64,000 nucleotides of DNA. Source: Aporrectodea caliginosa (lineage: Eukaryota > Annelida > Clitellata > Crassiclitellata > Lumbricidae). Under the pieces are notes generated by a model. The model saw nothing but the letters and a program-made list of their open reading frames with translations. It had not been told where the DNA came from and searched no databases. Made by a program: the position numbers and the translations under genes. The stretch lies in assembly GCA_020284085.1 (NCBI GenBank), contig JACEVL010000338.1, forward strand, positions 275,001 to 339,000, given 5' to 3'. Positions 22,981 through 33,429 of this stretch are shown here, in pieces (the first letter of the stretch is position 1; each line of letters starts with the position of its first letter).

Positions 22981-24110
22981 GAACGTGGCCATTTATGATT
23001 CTGTAAGTAAGTAAGCAAATAAGTAATTAGGTAATCAGCTAAAAAGGAAAGTAAGTAGGTAGGTAAGTAATCAGGTAGGAAATGAAGTAGGCAGGTATAG
23101 GTAAGTATATTAAATTAGTAAAGTAGGTAAGCAGATAAGTAGGTAAGCAATTAGGTAATAAGGAAAAGTAGGTAGTCTGGAGGTAGGTAGGTATTATAAA
23201 GTATGTAAGTACTATGATAACAACGTAATTAAGAAGTAAATTAATGATTGAACAGTACCTTCTAGGTACCTAAGTTCACAGGCCATGCAGGTAAGGAGGG
23301 GTTGATGACTTGATGTGCATTAGTCCATGTGGCCTCCAGCCAGACAACAGTGCATGAAATGGTATTTTTAGAGGCCTAATATATACTTAGACCAACAACC
23401 AGGGTCTAGTTGTAGGCTACAAAGTGGCTCAGCTCTGCACAGTTTAGACACTTATGTGAAGATGAATAAACTGGCCACACATGCATAAAGCTATATGTGG
23501 TAAGTGCTATGAGTCATATTCACAATTTCACACACATATCCACACATACAACTGTCTCTGTTTTGTGCTTCACACAGATAAATTCTTCTCTGCCTCTTAT
23601 AACCTTGTCAGATGGTCATTATAATAGTTTTACAACAGCCTACAAACTCGCTGTAATTATATGGTATAGGCTATAATTACATCACTTTGACAACATTTGC
23701 TTAACATGAAGAGTGATGACATTACTCTGACATCATTGTAACACAATGACATCACATATCACTGTTGCACCAATGTTACACCAATGTTAAGCAGTCACTC
23801 GTATACGTTCTTCCTCAAGCTTTAATCCCCAATAATCAGTCGTGGGTGTTAGTGACATCATATTTCTTAGACATATGACGGAATTTAACGGCAGGTGCAT
23901 GGCCAGTCCTCTCCCTCACCGTCGGTTCTGCCCACCCGTTTTCCTTAGGTCAGCCCATCCATCCATCCATCCATCCTCCTGCATGCAGGAATCCGTTGCC
24001 CAACAACTGCAGCCTAGGACATGAAATGCGTGCTCCTCAACGTCTTCTCATCGTCTCTTTCTTTATATGCAAGCACTTGAAGACCCATCTGTTCGATCTA
24101 TCGTCGTTTC
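22981..24110. other. Gene-free stretch with degenerate GTAA/GTAG repeat
   Basis: 22985-23240 is an imperfect GTAA/GTAG tetranucleotide tract. 23240-24020 shows no exon or recognised repeat apart from several TGACATCA-like octamers around 23705-23760. At 24060-24100 the plus strand reads KHLKTHLFDLSS, a LINE C-terminal tail motif. Confidence 0.45.
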
Positions 24111-24114
24111 ATTG

Positions 24115-24215
24115 TATTGGATTGTATTTGAAAATTTGTAAAGCACCTCTTACAGTAGGCCTATAAGCTATTCAGAGGCGCTCTCATGCAGCGCGACTGC
24201 AGCCCCGAGGGAATA
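24115..24215 (-). repeat. SINE 3' fragment
   Basis: TTGTATTGGATTGTATTTG, AAAGCACCTCTTACAG and TTCAGAGGCGCT match the 3' half of the SINE at 21735-21963 in the same orientation; the tRNA head is absent. Confidence 0.65.
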
Positions 24216-24485
24216 AAAAAGTCTTGAAGCAGAGGGCGCATATATATAGGGAGAGACCAAGAGTGTACGGGCAGAGTTGGCTAGGGGTGGGGGGGGGGCA
24301 CCAATGGAGCAGAAATCTTAAGCAGATTTCTACCCCTGCATGTAGGCCTATACGTGGGGATTTGAGCCCCTATATGACCTCTCGGATAACAGCACAGCAA
24401 CCGAACAAGACAAGCACTATTTTTTTTTCTATCTCACTCTTGCCACTCTTATATTACCAACTTGTAAACAATCACATGGCATATT

Positions 24486-25131
24486 TTTTATTAAAAAATT
24501 TCAATATTTTTAATTGTAAATTTTTTAATAATTCTGTCTAGTATCCTGCCTCATATTCAGATCTGCTGACGTTGCATATTGTGAAATGATGATACCTGAT
24601 GATACTTGATATGATATAGCGCCTATATTTAATCTTCCAGTCCAATCTCAAGCAGCACCATTATGGTTTCCAAACAATGTTAATTAGCCACCAAGTAAAT
24701 TTCAATATTTTTTAAAAAAATTTCAATATTTTAATTGTAAATTTCAATATTTTAATTTTAATTTCAATATTTTAAATTGTAAATTTCAATATTTTCAATG
24801 GTAAATTTCAATATTTTAATTGCAAATTTCAATATTTTTAATTGTAAATTTCACTATTTTAGTTGTAATTTGTAAATTTCAATATTTTAATTGTAACTTT
24901 CAATATTTTTTAATTGTAAATTTCAATATTTTAATTGTAAATGGCAATATTTTTAATTGTAAATGTCAATATTTTTAATTGTAAATTTCAATATTTTTAA
25001 TTGTAAATTTCAATATTTTAATTGTAAATTTCATTATTTTAATTGTAAATTTCAACATTTTTAATTGTAACTTTTTTAATAATTCTGTCTTGTATCCTGC
25101 CTCATATTCAGATCTGCTGACCTTGCGTATT
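24486..25131. repeat. AT-rich 20-23-bp satellite flanked by a 60-bp direct duplication
   Basis: From about 24700 to 25075 the unit AATTTCAATATTTTTAATTG is repeated about 17 times with one- to three-base length changes in its T run. A single unit also lies at 24486-24520. Both are followed by the same 60 bp (TAATAATTCTGTCT...CTGCTGAC) at 24521-24581 and 25070-25131. Between the two copies, 24600-24712 is a dispersed repeat shared with 25925-26040 (GATATAGCGCC...TTAGCCACCAAGTAAAT). Confidence 0.88.
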
Positions 25132-25924
25132 TACTATATTGAATGATCAATGAATTAATAAATAGAATAAAACAGTAATAAAACAGAGAAATAAATGAGA
25201 TAGATAAATAAGCACATGAAAGTTAGACCAAAACCGTGAGATGGTGATACAGAATGAATGTCATACATCCTGGTTAAATAATTATAATGCTGGTATCAAT
25301 GTGCAGTGTTGTTAAGTTCATGGTTTTTTTACCATGGTTATGTCATCCTCACCCAGTTCCTTTGTGCTTCTATAGCACATGACATGAGTGCAATGTGAAA
25401 CCTGTTTTATGTTAAAAGCTTAACTCTGACACAATGATTTAAGTGATCACATCATTGTTAAAGCATTGGTCAATCATTGTTTCTGTTTCACAAGTTTAGG
25501 TCTACAGCTTTTCTACGTCTATTATTTATAGATGACTATAGTACTACAGTGTACAGAATGACCAAAGGCAAAACTTCATGGACCCATATGTCCATTTCAA
25601 ATGACTTCAGTTGTTTTAAATTTGCCCATTCTGGATCTAATAAGAAAACTCCACAACAATTGTCTTATTAGAAATCTAGGGTTACACGAAACGTCTCAGG
25701 TATCTAGGAGTACCATTAATTAACATTACAATAGAATGGGTGGGCTCAAGGACTAATGGGGGATACTAAGCCATTAGCACCTCACCCTCTCCTGCAGGGT
25801 GACGGTTTCACTGATCCTATACTCCTGTGCCACCTCAGGACCACCATCATCAACCATTTCCACCATGCTGTCTTCTTGGCTTGACCCCTCACCGATTCTG
25901 ACCTGGCACCGAAACAGACCAACT
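25132..25924. other. Gene-free spacer
   Basis: AT-rich sequence without supported exons. Ordinary short frames only. Confidence 0.4.
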
Positions 25925-26040
25925 CTATAGCGGGGACTTGATTTGATATAGCGCCTATGCTTAATCTGCCACCCCCATCTCAAGCAGGCACCATTATGGC
26001 TTCGAAACAATGTTAATTAGCCACCAAGTAAATTACAATT
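25925..26040. repeat. Second copy of the 24600-24712 dispersed repeat
   Basis: About 110 bp, roughly 85% identical by eye to 24600-24712, sharing GATATAGCGCCTAT, CAAGCAG-CACCATTATGG and CAATGTTAATTAGCCACCAA. Confidence 0.8.
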
Positions 26041-27530
26041 AAACTTTAAATTTAAATTCATTCTACCCCAATCATCATCAAAGAAACACGTTGCCAGGCA
26101 TTGTTCCCTGATTTAAATCGTAATCAGGAAGACACATCCGACCTTGATCATGATTCACTGTTTCGATCACATTTCGATCGAGAAAGATGATCGAAAATAA
26201 ATCAGTCTGCGATGATCTTATAGCGAAAGGTCGAATCGCCGGGTCCTAGAGGCGACCCTGGGAATCGATCATAATATCTGGGCCTCATGAAGAAGCACCA
26301 TGACGGCAACATATGTCACGTCTATCATCACTAAAACTTATCCCTGATCCTTCTCCGATGGAAAAGGTCAACTCCAGGACTTTACCACATCACAAATAAT
26401 ACGAAATCTCAGTAATCTGACTTAAATGGAACCGGCAAACACACGCCGCCAACAAATCGTCGCTCGAAGGCCAACGCAAGCATGGCAGAGGCCATCGGAA
26501 AATCCGAGAAGAGCAATAATAATTTGTAGAGGAAGTTTAGAATTCGATTGCCTACCTGTGAAAACCTTCAGGATTTCGATCAGCTTCCTCTGAAAGATGT
26601 AATTTCCGGAGAGACTGGTCAACTGTAATCCAGACTTCTGTCAAATGTCGTCCCAAAATGAAACGAATCGACGTTTCGTCCAACATGGCGGACCAGCCAG
26701 AAGGAGGAGGGACGCACGCCCGCCCTGCCCGGCGCCATCAGCCAATCAGATCGCTCGTCTTATTAGAATCTGTCCAATCAGGACGCGCCAAAGGCTTAAA
26801 CGCCGCTCGTCTCATGAATTATTCAGCGATCTAATCGGGCGAGCCAGGATATTAATAGCCGCGCATGTACTGATCGAGGAGACCGACATCATAGGGCAAT
26901 CAGTGGCTGACTAATCACTAATGATAAGGATGATGTTGCGACTGATAACGTTGATTGCGGCACAGCATGGCTAACGCTTATCACGATGACGGCAGAAATT
27001 CCGGCGAGATTGAACGAACGGAACCCAAATAATAAAACTGCCTAAATTTAGGTCACAACTCATCCGCCATAGACATTTGCAAAACAGCTTCAGTCCTTGT
27101 TTTCGCTAACCTCATCTATGCTTACTCTGCTTACTTCCAGGTTTTATCCCATTATTTTTTCACAGGCGTAATATTTTGGGGTACGCACACCCCGTTTTTG
27201 GACTGGGGACTGGGGTACCGAATCCCAACTCTTAAAACCGTGATCAGGCGTTGCTCATTAATTTAGTATGAATCCAGCATAAACCAATGATTTTTAATTG
27301 AATCGATTAAACGATTATTCCCAGGCGAGAAGGAATGTAGGCTATAATAGGCGATCACCTCTCTAACTCAGTCCTTGGTGAAAAGAACTTGAATACTTTG
27401 AGCAAAACTTTATTAAATTTAAACTGAACTAAGAGTTTCTTTACTTGATGCCTACTTACTTGCTAATAATAATTTTTGTAGTTTATGGACGATCCATTTT
27501 AAATCATATATTATTATTGGATAAACGATA
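26041..27530. other. Non-repetitive gene-free segment, possible regulatory region
   Basis: Unlike its surroundings, 26060-27000 has almost no simple repeats, is richer in GC and contains AGCCAATCAG, GTCCAATCAG and CAACATGGCGG. An 89-codon plus-strand frame at 26645-26914 has no recognisable domain. CCAAT-type motifs and uniqueness would fit a promoter or enhancer, but no adjacent first exon was found. Confidence 0.35.
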
Positions 27531-27730
27531 AATACCCCAAGGCTCTATCCTTGTTCCTCTCCTCTTCTTACTCTTCATAAATGATCTCCCCAATGCCTCT
27601 CACCTCCTGCACTTCCTACTATTTGCTGATGACACGAATATCTTTGTCTCTCATAAATCTTACGACAAACTAATTGAACTTATGAACCAAGAGCTCACAC
27701 ATGTAAACAACTGGTTTATTGTGAACAAAC

Positions 27731-28535
27731 CATAGTTGTAAAAAACGTTTTTTTCGTTTTTTATTTTTCCTCCCAAAACGTCGTTTTTTCGTTTTTTATT
27801 TCTCGTCTCGTTTTTTTCCGTTTTTTATTTTTTGTATGTAACTTAATTTATTTATTAACTGTCTGTTACTATTTGTTTAATTTTATTTTTGTCTGATATC
27901 CCTTACGTTGTCTTCGTCCTTTCAAGGATTCATATAATTTACGTCACTATTTAGTGTCATCAGTTGAAATAAACAGCTACAGGAAATAAAATTTATAAAA
28001 GTTATTTGAATTTCTAAGTTATCCAAAATGCGAACTGTTGTCTTTGTACTCAGTAATCTCTTATTGACTGATAAACTGGCGGATATTACTCCATATAAAG
28101 TTCTTATATAAGTCAGAATTGTAGGTAGACCTACTTTTTAATTAAGTGCCTCTATTGGCCTACTTGCAAAGTTTAGTTTTTAGTTGCTTATGTCTGCATG
28201 GATAGATATGGACTTATGTATACAATTTTCGTTTGAAAAGATTTCAATATTTTTAATTTCTCGAATTCTTTTTAAACCAACTAAGTCTTATGAAAAAGAA
28301 AATAATTGATTTAGATTACTGTTACTTGGTGATTACAAATAAAGTTATGTTATTTGCTAATTAAAATAAAATTGTGTTAACAAGGTTTTAATTTTAAAAT
28401 GCAGTAAAAGGTGTAGAAAAGTCAAATTATTTTCTTTTCCGTTTTTTTCTCGTTTTTTTCCGTTTTTTATTTTTTTCAATAAAACGACGTTTTTTTCCGT
28501 TTTTTATTTTGATTTGATCGTTTTTAACAACTATG
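27731..28535. mobile_element. hAT-type MITE, 805 bp, with 8-bp duplication
   Basis: The ends are inverted repeats (CATAGTTGTAAAAAACG at the left; CGTTTTTAACAACTATG at the right), flanked by a perfect 8-bp duplication GAACAAAC at 27723-27730 and 28536-28543. Eight bases is the duplication size of hAT elements. Subterminal CGTTTTTT motifs are repeated many times on both sides and probably bind transposase. The AT-rich interior has no transposase, so the element depends on a relative elsewhere. Confidence 0.85.
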
Positions 28536-28628
28536 GAACAAACTATCTCTAAATGTGTCTAAAACTAACTATATTTTATTCAGCTCGCATCGTAAACGTG
28601 TCCCTTTTGCTAAAGGAACAGTTACTAT

Positions 28629-29065
28629 TGTTAGGGTCTCATGTCTGAGTCCTAACCGGTCCTGGGATGGGCATTCGTTACCCTTGAGTAGTTCCTTAGC
28701 CGAGGGGAGTAGGCTATATAAGGAGGTACGAAAAGGGGCGGTTAGAGAATCTCCGATACTCAGCCTTCGCGCTAGTCGGGTTGTCTGAGATTTCTCTGGG
28801 TTGCATGGTAGTCAAGTTAGTTCGTGACTTGTGCCATTTTCAAGTCTTCTTACGGTGCTTCCGTTTCTGATGTTCGTCAGCCCGTTGCTGAGTTACAGAC
28901 TTCTTGTTAGTTGGTCGTTCTTCGTATTGAAAACGAACCTTTCTTCCACCGTCGTTCAACGGTTGGGTAATGTATCGTTTTGATTTATTGTTTTTGTCGA
29001 GAATTATACCTTGAAAACTAGATTCGAGTCTTCAGCTTTGTTGTAGCTAGGAGGAACCCGTAACA
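28629..29065 (+). repeat. 5' LTR of the Gmr1-like element
   Basis: 437 bp, TGTTAGGG...CCGTAACA, read by eye as identical to the 3' LTR. Confidence 0.95.
28714..28721 (+). promoter_or_regulatory. TATA-like box in the 5' LTR
   Basis: CTATATAAGG at about 86 bp into the LTR is a good TATA box, and would place transcription start about 30 bp downstream. The same site lies in the 3' LTR at about 33078. Confidence 0.55.
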
Positions 29066-29228
29066 TATGGGAGCTCTAGCCGGGATTTTTTTTTTTCTCG
29101 TACGTTTGAAATTTTCATTTGTTAGTAGACAACATTTAAGGTGTCTTTGAGTCGTAGAGGAAAATTTTGAAATTAAGGGGCGTGTCTGACGAGTTTTGTC
29201 TGACGGAGGAAATTTCGAAATTTAGAAA

Positions 29229-31097
29229 ATGGAGACACCGGAGGTGGCAAAAATGTTAAAAGCGGAGGACATTTTTGAATTGAAACAAGATGAATTACGT
29301 ACGGAATTGGAGAAATTGGGGCAAGACGTGAAAGGTCTTACGAAATTGCAAATGCAAAAAGCATTGTTGAAATTGGTTTCGTCGCCCTATTCTTCGCCAA
29401 AAGCAAAAGAGTCTGAGGTTAAGGCGGAAAGTTTACAATTGAAATTGGCCGAAATTGCACGTATACAGCAAAAAGAAGACCGAGAAGCGGAAAGACAGTT
29501 TGAGCTGGAGAAATTCAAAATACAAACACAGATGGAAGCGGATGCTAAGAAGGAACAGGCACAAATAGAAGCTAAGTTTAAGATGGAACAAGCAGAATTG
29601 GAGTCACGAAGACTTGAGAAAGAATTTGAAGCTAAGGCACAGGTGAAGAAAGAAGAGATAGAAGCAATGGAAAGGAAGATACAAATGGAAGCACAGGTTA
29701 AGAAAGAAGAGGCAGAAGCAACAGAAAGGAAGTTACGAGTGGAGGCAGACATTTTAGAAAGGAAGTTGAGGGTAGATAACGAAACAACGACAGCAAAGTT
29801 GTCTATGGAAAATGAGGCTAAAAGGATGCAGATAGAAGCAGATGAGAGAAAGTTACAAATGGAATTGGCGGAGAAAGAAAAACAGAGACAGCAGCAATTG
29901 CAGATGAAGGAATTAGGAGGTTCGTTTGAAAGATTAACAGGAGGTTACTTCGAGGACGGAGCACAAGGTTTGAATGAGGAAAATGCAGAAAGAACGGGGC
30001 ATACGTCGAAATTTAATATCGCGTCGGCAGTAAAATTTGTACCTCGGTTTGACGACACAAATTTGGAGCATTATTTACAATCGTTTGAAAAAGCCATGGA
30101 GCTTCATCAATTTCCAAAAGATAAATGGTCGTCGTTAATTCATACGAAGTTAACGGGGAAGGCGTTACAAATTTTCGGAGAGCTCTCATTGGAACAATGT
30201 AAGGACTATGATGTGGTGAAAAAGTCTTTGCTTACGGCGTATGCACGAGTGCCAGAGTTCTATAGGAAAAGGTTTCGAGAATTGCAGAAAGGTAATCTTG
30301 AAACGTATTCAAATTTTGCATATCGTTTGAATATTCCATTTAAGAGTTGGCTGGAGGGAGAAGGTGCATTGTCTGATTTAGATAAGGCTTTGGAAATTTT
30401 CAAATTGGAACAGTTTGTGAATTGTCTGCCTGGGGATTTACATCGTTGGATAATCGAACGCAAAGTAACGACACTTTCTGAAGCAGCACGTATGGCTGAT
30501 GAATATGATTTGCTGTACAAACCTTTCAAGAAAGCTAGTGTAGCTCCAGTGAAATTTGAAAAGGGATGGGCAAATGACACTGCTAATGTGAAAAGAAGCG
30601 GAGGTCAAAGTTCTTTCGGCAGCCCTATGAATACAAGTAGGAGTTATACAAATGCGTTTGGCACTCCTGTAACTTGTGCATATTGTCGTGCGAGAACGCA
30701 CAGCATTACAAATTGTGAAAAGCTAAAAGCAAGAAATTTGGCCTGTGCGAACACAAATTATTCAGATAATAACATTGGATTAGTAGATGTGCAGTCGGGC
30801 AATCCAACGATAAATCAGCAGTATAGACCGTTTGTTAAGGATGGGCTTGTGTACGGACGACAGGGTTCGCAGCGTCATGTGGTGCTACTGAGAGACTCGG
30901 GTGCATTACAGTCGATAGTCAGTAGGGATGGGCTTAATCCTAGTGATTATGTCTTAACGGGAGACGATAGATTGATTCAGGGAATTGTTGGTGAACCAGT
31001 TAATGTCCCGTTAGTTGAAATTCAATTAGAAAGTGAGTGGGTTTCTGGAACTGTTCTTTGTGGGTTGGTGCATGGACAAATTACCAAAAGGAATTAA
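29229..31097 (+). CDS. Gag-protease polyprotein of Gmr1-like element
   Basis: 622 residues. Residues about 35-235 are a long highly charged coiled coil. About 262-440 form a Gag capsid domain (FVPRFDDTNLEHYLQSFEKA...LEQFVNCLPGDL...AARMADEY) of the type from which the vertebrate SCAN domain is thought to derive. A CCHC zinc knuckle follows at C483, C486, H491 and C496. The retropepsin active site is D556-S-G-A. The frame then ends early: the protease C-terminal strand (GINMLIGNDL) lies in the next frame, reached by skipping one base around 31060-31080. This may be a mutation or a programmed +1 shift; no classical slippery site was recognised. Confidence 0.85.
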   Translation: METPEVAKMLKAEDIFELKQDELRTELEKLGQDVKGLTKLQMQKALLKLVSSPYSSPKAKESEVKAESLQLKLAEIARIQQKEDREAERQFELEKFKIQTQMEADAKKEQAQIEAKFKMEQAELESRRLEKEFEAKAQVKKEEIEAMERKIQMEAQVKKEEAEATERKLRVEADILERKLRVDNETTTAKLSMENEAKRMQIEADERKLQMELAEKEKQRQQQLQMKELGGSFERLTGGYFEDGAQGLNEENAERTGHTSKFNIASAVKFVPRFDDTNLEHYLQSFEKAMELHQFPKDKWSSLIHTKLTGKALQIFGELSLEQCKDYDVVKKSLLTAYARVPEFYRKRFRELQKGNLETYSNFAYRLNIPFKSWLEGEGALSDLDKALEIFKLEQFVNCLPGDLHRWIIERKVTTLSEAARMADEYDLLYKPFKKASVAPVKFEKGWANDTANVKRSGGQSSFGSPMNTSRSYTNAFGTPVTCAYCRARTHSITNCEKLKARNLACANTNYSDNNIGLVDVQSGNPTINQQYRPFVKDGLVYGRQGSQRHVVLLRDSGALQSIVSRDGLNPSDYVLTGDDRLIQGIVGEPVNVPLVEIQLESEWVSGTVLCGLVHGQITKRN

Positions 31098-32790
31098 TAT
31101 GCTCATCGGAAATGACTTAATGCAAAAGGAACCGATAGATGTAGCAGTTGTTACTAGGGCTCAGAGTAAATTAGGGACGACGATGCAGTCAAGCGTAGAT
31201 AGACAGGACGCTGCAAACGTTGACGCTCCTATAATTAAGAGTTCTGATGTAATTGATTTTGTTGACTTGAATTTAAATGATTTGTTTACTGAAGATGTTG
31301 ACAGTCATGTTGAAGGTTTGGAATTTTGTACAAGGGAAAGATTAATTGAATTGCAACGCAGTGACGAATCTTTCAATTGTCTTTTTGATCTAGCACGGTC
31401 ACCGGACAGAAGTGAACGCTCTTTTTACGAAGTTCGTGATGGAGTTTTGGTTCGTGTCTGGAGGAGTGTGTTGGAGCCAGAAGGTTTCGGTAGAACGCAA
31501 GTACTCGTTCCAATTTCTTTACGGCCTAAGATAATTCATGTAGCGCATGATGTTCCTTCGAGTGGACATTTAGGTACGCAGAAAACTCTTGATAGAGTGT
31601 TGAGGCATTTTTATTGGCCTGGTATTTTCAAATACGTGAGAGAGTACTGTCGAACTTGTGATGTTTGTCAGAGGCTTGGCAAGGGAGCTACAAAAGCTAG
31701 AGCGCCTTTGATTAATTTGCCAGTCATTGATAAACCATGGTCAAGAATTGCTTTGGATATCGTTGGTCCTTTGGACATTTGCGATAAGTCTGAAATATGT
31801 ATGGGTGATACGTCTCAAATGGTGAATGATTGCAAAGCACTGTTGTCGATGGATTCGGTGATGACAACTGTTGTGTGTGAGAATGTTTCACATACGAATT
31901 TTTGTAAGGAGTCTTCTTCGAATGTAGCAGTAATGTACATGAATGTTGACTGTGGGGAAAGAGTGATTCTTGTGAGTACGGTTGTGTTGTTGCAACTTTT
32001 TGGTCAGATGACTAATGGCTTGAATGATGTATTCACGCAAGTTGTCACGATTATGCCCTGTACGCAGATGGGTCAGTTGTCGCACGAGAGTATGGATATG
32101 GTTTGTTCTCAGGTGTTCTTGACTGAAGATTGTAGGCCTACACTTGAAGTATGCAAGGACGAGTGTGAATGTTCTTTGAAGATGAACAATGTTGTACATG
32201 AGTGTGACATTTGTCTGGAAAGTAAGGAACTTTTACCAGATGTTGTTGAAGTTGTCTCGAACGAGTGTCTGATAAATGAGGTTCACGATACTTATGATGT
32301 GTCTCTAGATTGGACAGGAATTTCTATGGAGATTGTTGGTATTGGTTGTCTTGAGTCTTATTTGTGTGCTCAAGTTTATTTGCAGAATGTGTTCGTGGCA
32401 ATGGAACTTCTGGTCAAGGAGTGTTCGGCACGCAGACGATTGACGAGACGAGGATCGAAGGGACTGAGCGCCTTCGTCTTTCTTTGGATGGTGCTGACCG
32501 TTTTGGTGTCGTCGGCTCGTGATACTTCGGTCACGAGTTGCACGGCGTTGCTTCCGTTGATGGAAACGGATGTCGAGGTGGCTTTGGTTGGCCTACTCGC
32601 CGCTCTTCGCGCTTTCGAGGTGTACCGGGGTTTTGTACAGTTGGTGTACAGTCTTCGAAAGTTTGGTGACACGAGGAACGAGAAACTCTTACCTTGTGGA
32701 CTGCAACGTTGTTTTTTTAACGTTGGGTATAGAACGAGTTGTCTGAAAGTGTTAGCAGACTTAGTTTGTCGGTTCACCTTTGGTGACTGA
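31033..32790 (+). CDS. Second frame: protease end, integrase zinc finger, novel cysteine-rich C-terminus
   Basis: 585 codons in the +1 frame relative to Gag. Residues about 14-50 are the protease end (INMLIGNDL...VAVVTRAQS). The integrase N-terminal HHCC zinc finger is complete at H172, H179, C209 and C212. The core domain starts normally (WSRIALDIVGPL, with Asp242 as the likely first catalytic residue) but homology ceases at about residue 248. The next ~335 residues have about 20 cysteines and no recognised domain; a basic cluster (RRRLTRRGSK) precedes one hydrophobic segment at about 478-495. No reverse transcriptase motif (YVDD or similar) is present. Staying open for 1 kb in AT-rich DNA argues for real coding, but its origin is unknown. 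Confidence 0.7.
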   Translation: MSGFLELFFVGWCMDKLPKGINMLIGNDLMQKEPIDVAVVTRAQSKLGTTMQSSVDRQDAANVDAPIIKSSDVIDFVDLNLNDLFTEDVDSHVEGLEFCTRERLIELQRSDESFNCLFDLARSPDRSERSFYEVRDGVLVRVWRSVLEPEGFGRTQVLVPISLRPKIIHVAHDVPSSGHLGTQKTLDRVLRHFYWPGIFKYVREYCRTCDVCQRLGKGATKARAPLINLPVIDKPWSRIALDIVGPLDICDKSEICMGDTSQMVNDCKALLSMDSVMTTVVCENVSHTNFCKESSSNVAVMYMNVDCGERVILVSTVVLLQLFGQMTNGLNDVFTQVVTIMPCTQMGQLSHESMDMVCSQVFLTEDCRPTLEVCKDECECSLKMNNVVHECDICLESKELLPDVVEVVSNECLINEVHDTYDVSLDWTGISMEIVGIGCLESYLCAQVYLQNVFVAMELLVKECSARRRLTRRGSKGLSAFVFLWMVLTVLVSSARDTSVTSCTALLPLMETDVEVALVGLLAALRAFEVYRGFVQLVYSLRKFGDTRNEKLLPCGLQRCFFNVGYRTSCLKVLADLVCRFTFGD

Positions 32791-32992
32791 GAAATCATGA
32801 TTAGGGAGACGTAAGTGCACGTCTAAGTGTGTATAGTTTAAATGTTTTTCGTTTCGATAATATATTTGTGTATATAAGTTTTAATTGTGATTTTTGATTT
32901 TTGATTTTTGATTTGATTGTATGTGCATGGTATTGCATGTTAGTTAAGTCAGAAACCCTTCTGGTTTCTGCCTTGTTTGTGGTCCGGGGGTA

Positions 32993-33429
32993 TGTTAGGG
33001 TCTCATGTCTGAGTCCTAACCGGTCCTGGGATGGGCATTCGTTACCCTTGAGTAGTTCCTTAGCCGAGGGGAGTAGGCTATATAAGGAGGTACGAAAAGG
33101 GGCGGTTAGAGAATCTCCGATACTCAGCCTTCGCGCTAGTCGGGTTGTCTGAGATTTCTCTGGGTTGCATGGTAGTCAAGTTAGTTCGTGACTTGTGCCA
33201 TTTTCAAGTCTTCTTACGGTGCTTCCGTTTCTGATGTTCGTCAGCCCGTTGCTGAGTTACAGACTTCTTGTTAGTTGGTCGTTCTTCGTATTGAAAACGA
33301 ACCTTTCTTCCACCGTCGTTCAACGGTTGGGTAATGTATCGTTTTGATTTATTGTTTTTGTCGAGAATTATACCTTGAAAACTAGATTCGAGTCTTCAGC
33401 TTTGTTGTAGCTAGGAGGAACCCGTAACA
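32993..33429 (+). repeat. 3' LTR of the Gmr1-like element
   Basis: 437 bp, preceded by a short G-rich run (CCGGGGGTA) that may serve as polypurine tract. It appears identical to the 5' LTR. Confidence 0.95.

Larger units (their letters stand above)
28629..33429 (+). mobile_element. Gmr1-like (Ty3/gypsy) LTR retrotransposon, internally rearranged, 4.8 kb
   Basis: Two 437-bp LTRs beginning TG and ending CA flank 3.9 kb; a 4-bp duplication CTAT lies at 28625-28628 and 33430-33433. The LTRs look identical base for base, so insertion was recent. The order is Gag, zinc knuckle, protease, then directly the integrase zinc finger, without reverse transcriptase in between. This matches Gmr1-like elements, which place integrase before reverse transcriptase. 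Most of the integrase core and all of reverse transcriptase and RNase H are missing, so the copy cannot move on its own. A primer-binding site probably starts at TGGGAGCTC (29068); the matching tRNA was not identified. Confidence 0.85.

Noticed and set aside
26645..26914. 89-codon plus-strand frame as a small gene
   Set aside because: No domain, no start context or splice support, and arginine-rich composition follows local GC content.
32376..32798. 140-codon minus-strand frame within the LTR element
   Set aside because: Shadow of the 585-codon plus-strand frame; no domain.
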